Under the pieces are notes generated by a model, which saw only the letters and a program-made list of their open reading frames with translations, was not told where the DNA came from and ran no database searches. A program made the position numbers and the translations under genes. Below, in pieces: positions 7,284 to 12,095 of a DNA stretch of 12,095 nucleotides. The stretch is from an uncultured Clostridia bacterium (GTDB lineage Bacteria; Bacillota; Clostridia; UBA1381). The stretch is from assembly GCA_934454035.1 (NCBI GenBank), contig CAKSFY010000063.1, positions 1 to 12,095 of the forward strand, written 5' to 3'. Position 1 is the first letter of the stretch; each line of letters begins with the position of its first letter.

Positions 7284-9026
7284 TTATTCTACATCCTGGA
7301 GTGCGTCATAGCCCTCCTCACCTGTTCTTACCTTTACTACATTTTCAACATCGTATACAAATATCTTTCCGTCTCCGATATGACCTGTGTAAAGAACCTT
7401 CTTTGCAGTTTCGATTACCGCTCTTACCGGTATCTTGCTGACTACTATGTCAACCTGAACCTTAGGCAGCAGATTAGTTTCAACCGGAACACCTCTGTAA
7501 TATTCGGGTTTACCTTTTTGTTGTCCGCAGCCCATTACATGCGATACTGTCATACCTGTTATACCGAGACTTATCATTGCATTCTTTAATGAATCAAATT
7601 TAGCTTCCTTACATACAATTTCAACCTTTGTAAACTTAGGCTCACCGTCCTTATGCTCCGGCTTGTGAGTCTTTTCAACTTCAACCTCAACTGCTTTTGA
7701 TACGGGAACATCGCCTATTACTTCACCGCTGTAGTCGGAAATTGTTGTATCCGGCTCCATTGCATAGCCTGCATAAGCGGTAAGCAAGCCGTGCTCCGAA
7801 ATATCCAAGCCTGCAATTTCATCTGCTGCTTCGGCTCTTAATCCGATTGTATGCTTGATAATCAAAAATACCAGTGTAATTACAACTGCAACATATGTAA
7901 TTACCGTGAATACACCGAGTGCCTGAACACCCAGGAATTTGAGTCCGCCGCCGTAGAACAGTCCCTGCATTACCGGCAGGCTTCCGTCAGCTTCTGCAAT
8001 TCCGCCGGTTGAGAAAAGTCCGAGAAGAATTGTTCCTACCGAGCCGCAGACGCCGTGAACGGAAATTGCACCGACAGGGTCATCAATTTTAACCTTCTTA
8101 TCAAAAAATTCAACTGCCAAAACAATCAAAAGTCCGAATATAATACCCATGATTGCAGCGCCCAGCGGACTTACTGTGTCACATCCTGCCGTAATGCCTA
8201 CCAAGCCTGCAAGAGCTGCGTTATATGTCATCGAAACATCAGGCTTGCCGTATCTTATCCATGTGAATATAAGTGTTGTGCAGCAGGCAACGGCTGCGGC
8301 AATGTTCGTGTTAAAGAATATAAGTCCGGCTCTTTGAACCTGTGCGTCTGAATCCATTCCGACGGTTGAAGCACCGTTGAATCCGAACCAGCAGAACCAA
8401 AGAATAAATACACCCAATGCAGCAGCGGTTAAGTTATGTCCCAAAATAGCCTTAGGCTTGCCGTCTTTGTCATATTTGCCGATACGGGGCCCGAGTATAG
8501 CAGCACCGATTAATGCGCAGACACCGCCGACCATATGTACCGCCGTTGAACCGGCAAAATCGTGGAATCCCAATTGCGCGAGCCAGCCGCCGCCCCAGAT
8601 CCAGTGACCCGAAATCGGATAAATAAAGAGCGAAATACAAGCAGAATAAATGCAATATGCACTGAACTTTGTACGCTCAGCCATAGCTCCGGAAACAATC
8701 GTTGCGGAAGTTGCACAGAAAACCGTCTGGAATATTGCATATGCCCAAAGCGGAACGCCTGCAGGAAGAATTGAGCTGTAATCCTTCATAATCATAGGAT
8801 CAATCCAACCGAACAACGCTGTTCCCGAACCGAACATAATTCCGAATCCGAAAAGCCAGAAGCACGGAGTTCCGATACAAAAATCCATCAGGTTTTTCAT
8901 TAATATATTACCTGTGTTTTTAGCTCTTGTGAAGCCGGCCTCACACATTGAAAAGCCTGCTTGCATGAAAAATACCAATGCTGCACCGAGCAGCACCCAA
9001 ATTGTGTTAACTGCACTGAATGTCAT
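7284..9026 (-). CDS. amt: Ammonium transporter fused to a C-terminal PII (GlnB/GlnK) domain
   Basis: The 580-residue membrane protein joins an Amt channel (about 1-420) to a PII signalling domain (about 466-575). The Amt part has about 11 hydrophobic segments, starting outside with MTFSAVNTIWVLLGAALVFF. Conduction residues are visible: D156 in HDFAGSTAVH, the twin pore histidines H164 (TAVHMVGG) and H324 (SVHGVCGSVG), and GFNGAS. The PII part begins KVEIVCKEAKFDSLKNAM and has a T-loop about 501-522 with tyrosines 509-510 (KPEYYRGV) and the ATP-binding B-loop TGHIGDGKIF (547-556). Normal PII proteins sit on Amt trimers and close them when 2-oxoglutarate is low; here the regulator is built in. 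The ATG at 9026 is preferred because GGAG lies nine bases upstream; TTG or ATG codons further up overlap that site. It lies between glnN and asnB. Confidence 0.95.
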   Translation of the reverse strand: MTFSAVNTIWVLLGAALVFFMQAGFSMCEAGFTRAKNTGNILMKNLMDFCIGTPCFWLFGFGIMFGSGTALFGWIDPMIMKDYSSILPAGVPLWAYAIFQTVFCATSATIVSGAMAERTKFSAYCIYSACISLFIYPISGHWIWGGGWLAQLGFHDFAGSTAVHMVGGVCALIGAAILGPRIGKYDKDGKPKAILGHNLTAAALGVFILWFCWFGFNGASTVGMDSDAQVQRAGLIFFNTNIAAAVACCTTLIFTWIRYGKPDVSMTYNAALAGLVGITAGCDTVSPLGAAIMGIIFGLLIVLAVEFFDKKVKIDDPVGAISVHGVCGSVGTILLGLFSTGGIAEADGSLPVMQGLFYGGGLKFLGVQALGVFTVITYVAVVITLVFLIIKHTIGLRAEAADEIAGLDISEHGLLTAYAGYAMEPDTTISDYSGEVIGDVPVSKAVEVEVEKTHKPEHKDGEPKFTKVEIVCKEAKFDSLKNAMISLGITGMTVSHVMGCGQQKGKPEYYRGVPVETNLLPKVQVDIVVSKIPVRAVIETAKKVLYTGHIGDGKIFVYDVENVVKVRTGEEGYDALQDVE

Positions 9027-9053
9027 TTTAACCATCTCCAATTAGTATTTTTT

Positions 9054-9098
9054 TGCGGACTGCCGGGCATATGCCCGGCTTTAATTCCCCTGTCCGCA
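9054..9098 (-). other. Nested hairpin between glnN and amt
   Basis: A 7-bp outer stem (TGCGGAC 9054-9060 with GTCCGCA 9092-9098) encloses the perfect 18-base palindrome GCCGGGCATATGCCCGGC (9062-9079). On the transcript strand a 12-base purine-rich bulge (AGGGGAATTAAA) lies on the 5' side and one base on the 3' side. It is followed on the minus strand by an A-run, not a T-run, so it is not an intrinsic terminator. It ends about 15 bases before the amt ribosome site. A processing, stability or ligand-binding role are all possible. Confidence 0.6.
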
Positions 9099-9117
9099 GA
9101 ATTTATAAATCATATTT

Positions 9118-11205
9118 TTATCTTACGCCGAACAGCAGATCGCCGTAAGTCGGGAACGGCCAGTATTTACTGTCCGTCATTGTCTCTGCCTCATCGGCAG
9201 CAACTCTTAATGCTGCCATTTTTGAAAGAATATCATCGCGGACATAGTTTGCCTGTTCCTGAATACCGTCAATATCTTTAAGAGCCGCTGCTGATTTTTC
9301 AAGCTCGCCGCATCTTCCGTAAATCAAATCCGCAAGTCCCGAAAGCTTGATTGCAACGCTGCTTTCATATCCTGTTGACGCTCCGATTGCCTTTTTCTTT
9401 GCTGCTATGTCGGCAAGATCTCCGGTATACTTTTCAATTGCCGGCAAAATTTCTTTCTTAGCCATATCAATCATCGTAAGTGCTTCTATATTAACTGTCT
9501 TGACATAGTTTTCAAGCATAATTCCATATCTTGATTCAAGCTCCGGCATAGTGAATACCTTTTGCTCGATGAGCATATCGGCATTTTTTTTGTCCAAAAG
9601 CTTAGGCATACAATCGGCTGTTGTTTTTAAGTTTGAAAGACCTCTCTTTGCAGCTTCTTCCATCCACTCGTCACCGTAGCCGTTTCCGCCGAAGATAATT
9701 CTCTTATGGTCTTTTATTGTCTCTTTGATTAAATCATGAAGTGATTCTTCAAAATCTTTTGTACCCTCAAGCTTGTCGGCAAATTCTTCAAGAATTTTTG
9801 CAACAGAAGCGTTAAGCATAATATTTGCACAAGCAATACTGTTTGAAGAACCCAACATTCTGAATTCGAATTTGTTGCCTGTAAATGCGAACGGCGAGGT
9901 TCTGTTTCTGTCGGTTGCGTCTTTTTTAAATACGGGGAGCGTGTCAACACCGAGCTGCATTTTAGCTTTTTTGCTGCCTTCATATGCACTGTCTGTTTCG
10001 ATTGCTTTCAAAACAGCTTCAAGCTCTTCTCCGAGGAATATTGAAATAACTGCCGGAGGTGCTTCGTTGGCACCCAGTCTGTGGTCATTCCCTGCAGTTG
10101 CAACAGACAGTCTCAAAAGATCCTGATATTCATCAACCGCTTTGATTACTGCTACCAAGAACAGCAGGAACTGTGCATTTTCGTAAGGCGTTTCGCCCGG
10201 TGTCAGCAGATTTGCGCCGGTATCTGTGGAAATTGACCAGTTATTGTGCTTTCCGCTTCCGTTTACTCCTGCAAACGGTTTCTCATGCAACAGGCAAACA
10301 AGACCGTGTTTTGCGGCAACTTTCTGCATAATTTCCATTGTCAGCTGATTATGGTCTGTCGCAATATTTGTTGTCGAATAAATCGGTGCAAGCTCATGCT
10401 GTGCCGGAGCAACCTCGTTATGCTGCGTTTTTGCAAGGATTCCGAGCTTCCAAAGCTCGTCATTCAGGTCTTTCATATATGCTGCAACTCTCGGCTTGAT
10501 AATTCCGAAATAATGGTCGTCCATTTCCTGACCTTTGGGCGATTTTGCACCGAACAATGTTCTGCCCGTATAAATAAGGTCGTGACGCTTATCAAACATT
10601 TCTTTGTCAACTAGGAAGTATTCCTGCTCCGGTCCTACGGAGGTTCTTACCATATGTACACTGTCATTGCCGAACAGCTTTAAAATTCTGAGTGCCTGTT
10701 TGTTCAGCGCTGCCATTGAACGAAGCAGCGGAGTCTTTTTATCAAGCGCTTCACCGGTATATGAACAAAATGCTGTCGGAATACAAAGTGTGGTTCCTTT
10801 TATAAATGCGAAAGAGGTCGGATCCCATGCGGTATAGCCTCTTGCTTCAAATGTTGCTCTCAGACCGCCCGAAGGAAAGCTCGATGCATCCGGTTCGCCT
10901 TTAATAAGTTCCTTTCCGGAAAATTCCATCAGCACACCGCCGTCAGGTGCCGGTGAAATGAAACTGTCATGCTTTTCTGCCGTAACACCGGTCATAGGCT
11001 GGAACCAATGTGTATAGTGGGTTGCACCCTTTTCCACCGCCCAATCTTTCATTGCCTCCGCAACCGCATTGGCAAGTGAAATATCAAGCTGCTTGCCCTC
11101 TTCAATTGTTTTTCTGATTGAATTATATACTTTTTCAGAAAGCCTTGCTTTCATCTGTCTGTCGTCAAATACATTGCTGCCGAACATTTCCGGTACTGTT
11201 ACCAT
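9118..11205 (-). CDS. glnN: Glutamine synthetase type III
   Basis: The 695-residue enzyme condenses glutamate and ammonium with ATP to glutamine. Its length (about 700, against 440-470 for GlnA type I) and the N-terminal VPEMFGSNVF mark the dodecameric GSIII family found in Bacteroidetes, Clostridia and cyanobacteria. Motifs in order: HWFQPMTG (66-73), PSGGLRATFEARGYTAWD (111-128), the metal-binding GPEQEYFLVD (191-200), NEVAPAQHE (263-271), the ATP-site NGSGKHNNWS (315-324), NDHRLGANEAPPA (373-385) and KFEFRMLGSS (445-454), then the GSIII C-terminal domain. I chose ATG 11205: GAGAGG at 11215-11220 lies nine bases upstream, while the ATG at 11211 would leave only three bases and longer in-frame starts run into the leader hairpin. 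It heads the nitrogen operon behind a perfect promoter and a probable attenuator. Confidence 0.96.
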   Translation of the reverse strand: MVTVPEMFGSNVFDDRQMKARLSEKVYNSIRKTIEEGKQLDISLANAVAEAMKDWAVEKGATHYTHWFQPMTGVTAEKHDSFISPAPDGGVLMEFSGKELIKGEPDASSFPSGGLRATFEARGYTAWDPTSFAFIKGTTLCIPTAFCSYTGEALDKKTPLLRSMAALNKQALRILKLFGNDSVHMVRTSVGPEQEYFLVDKEMFDKRHDLIYTGRTLFGAKSPKGQEMDDHYFGIIKPRVAAYMKDLNDELWKLGILAKTQHNEVAPAQHELAPIYSTTNIATDHNQLTMEIMQKVAAKHGLVCLLHEKPFAGVNGSGKHNNWSISTDTGANLLTPGETPYENAQFLLFLVAVIKAVDEYQDLLRLSVATAGNDHRLGANEAPPAVISIFLGEELEAVLKAIETDSAYEGSKKAKMQLGVDTLPVFKKDATDRNRTSPFAFTGNKFEFRMLGSSNSIACANIMLNASVAKILEEFADKLEGTKDFEESLHDLIKETIKDHKRIIFGGNGYGDEWMEEAAKRGLSNLKTTADCMPKLLDKKNADMLIEQKVFTMPELESRYGIMLENYVKTVNIEALTMIDMAKKEILPAIEKYTGDLADIAAKKKAIGASTGYESSVAIKLSGLADLIYGRCGELEKSAAALKDIDGIQEQANYVRDDILSKMAALRVAADEAETMTDSKYWPFPTYGDLLFGVR

Positions 11206-11230
11206 ATCCATCAACCTCTCTTTGATTTTG

Positions 11231-11292
11231 ATAAAAAAATAAAGGCAAGGACACATCACGGGATTTATTCCCTCAGGCGTCCTTGCCTTATG
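11231..11292 (-). promoter_or_regulatory. glnN leader attenuator: terminator hairpin with possible alternative hexaloop hairpin
   Basis: An 11-bp perfect stem (AAGGCAAGGAC at 11289-11279 on the minus strand, paired with 11252-11242) encloses a small inner hairpin (GGGA-loop-TCCC, 11272-11260). It is followed directly by TTTATTTTTTTA, a textbook intrinsic terminator. It sits between the promoter and the glnN ribosome site, so full-length message requires it to be bypassed. The 5' arm can instead fold locally as AGGC-(AAGGAC)-GCCT (11288-11275), a 4-bp stem with a six-base loop bearing A at position 1 and G at position 4, as in ANTAR-protein targets. The two folds exclude each other. The terminator is seen; the regulator is inference. 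Confidence 0.75.
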
Positions 11293-11298
11293 TAAAGC

Positions 11299-11327
11299 AT
11301 TATATACCTATCTTTTAAATTTGTCAA
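11299..11327 (-). promoter_or_regulatory. Sigma-A-type promoter of the glnN-amt-asnB operon
   Basis: On the minus strand TTGACA (11327-11322) and TATAAT (11304-11299) are spaced by 17 bases, a perfect consensus. The start would be near 11292, only a few bases before the leader hairpin. I see no good match to the GlnR/TnrA site TGTNA-N7-TNACA around it. Confidence 0.88.
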
Positions 11328-11477
11328 TACTTTTTTTAAAAATTTTTTAATTTTTTTTCAAGTGGTATGCACATTATATGTAAGGATTTTTTTATTACCC
11401 CGAAAAAATATATTTTTTGCTTTTAATCGGGAAAAAATTCACGAAATTTGCTGTTTGATTTTTTTTTGAAAAAACTG

Positions 11478-11506
11478 TTGACAAATGAAATTCAATGTGT
11501 TATCAT
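11478..11506 (+). promoter_or_regulatory. Sigma-A-type promoter of the TrpB-like gene
   Basis: TTGACA (11478-11483) and TATCAT (11501-11506) are spaced by 17 bases, 11 of 12 consensus positions. The start would be near 11513, just before T-box stem I. It fires away from the glnN promoter; the roughly 150 bases between the two are AT-rich with homopolymer runs and no gene. Confidence 0.85.
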
Positions 11507-11517
11507 ACATATAAACC

Positions 11518-11814
11518 GTTGAGGGAGAGTAAGTAAGTTTTGACACTGTCTTTTAAAGAGAGCCGCAGGCGGTGGGATTGCGGCAGATAAGACTTGACCG
11601 AATGGACTTCCGAGGGCGAGCTGAAACATAGGATTTTTCTTTGGAGTATGCGAGACGGAGTAAGGCACTTCGTAAACAAAAGCCGGCATATGTTTGTATG
11701 CGCAGAGAGGACGCTTCGGCAAAAGTTCGCAGGCGTCAAGCAGGGTGGCACCGCAGGATATTATCTCCTGTCCCGGCAATTATTATTTTATTGCGGGACA
11801 GGAGTTTTTATTTT
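11518..11814 (+). promoter_or_regulatory. T-box leader with UGG (Trp) specifier
   Basis: The leader shows stem I starting GGGAG-AGTAAGTA, an AGAGAGCC apical element, and GAATGGA directly before CTTCC, which re-pairs with GGGAG. This places TGG (11603-11605) in the specifier position, the only Trp codon. A stem III-like hairpin (GACGC 11710-11714 to GCGTC 11733-11737) precedes the canonical core AGGGTGGCACCGC (11742-11754). The antiterminator (CAGG with CCTG) competes with the terminator that follows. Uncharged tRNA-Trp should switch on the downstream tryptophan synthase-like gene. Confidence 0.94.
11765..11814 (+). terminator. Intrinsic terminator of the Trp T-box
   Basis: CTCCTGTCCC (11765-11774) pairs with GGGACAGGAG (11795-11804), continued by GCAA/TTGC past a bulged base, and is followed by TTTTTATTTT. 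Its 5' arm overlaps the part needed by the antiterminator, the standard T-box switch. Confidence 0.93.
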
Positions 11815-11845
11815 GTCCCGGCAAAAAAGAAAGGGGACATAAAAA

Positions 11846-12095
11846 ATGTCAAACGAAAAAATTCCGTACAAAATTTATCTTAATGAAAACGAAATGCCCA
11901 AAGCATGGTACAATTTAAGGGCAGACATGAAAAACAAGCCTGCCCCTCTGTTGAACCCGGGGACAGGAAAACCGATGAAACCGGAGGAGCTTTCCCCCGT
12001 ATTCTGCGACGAGCTTATCGCGCAGGAACTTGATAACGATACAGCCTTGTTTCCGATTCCGGAGGAAATAATCGAATATTACAAAACATTTCGTC
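11846..12095 (+). CDS. Tryptophan synthase beta chain-like protein, TrpB2 type (3' end outside window)
   Basis: The reading frame starts at ATG 11846, nine bases after AAGGGG (11831-11836), and stays open to the window end, giving 83 residues. The sequence (KIYLNENEMPKAWYNLRAD, LLNPGTGKPMKPEEL, SPVFCDELIAQEL, then IPEEIIEYYKTF) matches the N-terminal extension typical of TrpB2, the pyridoxal-phosphate tryptophan synthase beta form that often works without TrpA. The catalytic lysine and PLP site lie beyond the edge. The T-box with a Trp specifier just upstream supports a role in making tryptophan from indole and serine. Whether trpA or other trp genes follow cannot be seen. Confidence 0.9.
   Translation, partial: MSNEKIPYKIYLNENEMPKAWYNLRADMKNKPAPLLNPGTGKPMKPEELSPVFCDELIAQELDNDTALFPIPEEIIEYYKTFR

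Noticed and set aside
11206..11259. Upstream in-frame extension of glnN (18 extra residues)
   Set aside because: It would start inside the leader terminator hairpin with no ribosome site, and the added residues do not fit the GSIII N-terminus.
11328..11477. AT-rich block between the divergent promoters, with a CCCGA...TCGGG inverted repeat and long A/T runs
   Set aside because: The repeat is short with a long loop and the runs are low-complexity; I see no GlnR/TnrA site, sigma-54 site or gene.
11594..11918. Several overlapping plus-strand reading frames of 74-82 codons
   Set aside because: They lie across the Trp T-box, its terminator and the start of the TrpB-like gene, have no ribosome sites and show no family resemblance.
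1..12095. CRISPR arrays, insertion sequences, phage or toxin-antitoxin genes, tRNA/rRNA genes
   Set aside because: No direct-repeat array, transposase, terminal inverted repeats, or tRNA/rRNA-like stretch was found; the gene content is ordinary chromosomal housekeeping.

Overview
The window looks like a chromosomal segment of an anaerobic, spore-forming-lineage Clostridia bacterium (Bacillota). Supporting signs are strong AGGAGG-type ribosome sites, sigma-A promoters with TTGACA/TATAAT and 17-base spacers, two T-box leaders, a SigH-type sigma factor, a type III glutamine synthetase and AT-rich intergenic DNA. I cannot name the genus from sequence alone.

Left part, plus strand (1-3961): a tightly packed translation/RNA operon. 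It holds the 3' end of infB (IF-2), rbfA (30S maturation), nrnA-like DHH/DHHA1 phosphoesterase (nanoRNA/pAp turnover), trmR-like O-methyltransferase and a trhP-like U32 protein. The last two are the two steps of 5-methoxyuridine formation at tRNA position 34. A 12-bp hairpin closes the operon. A new promoter then drives a sigH-like sigma factor (4126-4731), followed by a small zinc-ribbon protein (4845-5114).

Middle (5115-5430): convergent intergenic DNA with an imperfect palindromic element and a 16-bp perfect hairpin that serves as a shared terminator.

Right part, minus strand (5431-11304): an ammonium-assimilation operon, read right to left. It has a perfect sigma-A promoter, a short leader with a strong intrinsic-terminator hairpin, glnN (type III glutamine synthetase), an intergenic nested hairpin, an Amt transporter fused to a PII domain, an internal T-box leader with an AAC (Asn) specifier, and asnB (glutamine-dependent asparagine synthetase). 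The proteins form a pathway: ammonium uptake, fixation into glutamine, then transfer of the amide nitrogen to asparagine.

Right end, plus strand (11478-12095): a divergent promoter, a T-box leader with a UGG (Trp) specifier, an intrinsic terminator, and the 5' end of a TrpB2-type tryptophan synthase beta chain cut by the window edge.

The genes are familiar families. The most interesting material is the RNA-level control of the nitrogen operon: an apparent attenuator immediately after the glnN promoter that can also form a short hexaloop hairpin using the terminator's 5' arm, and an Asn T-box inside the operon with no recognisable terminator.
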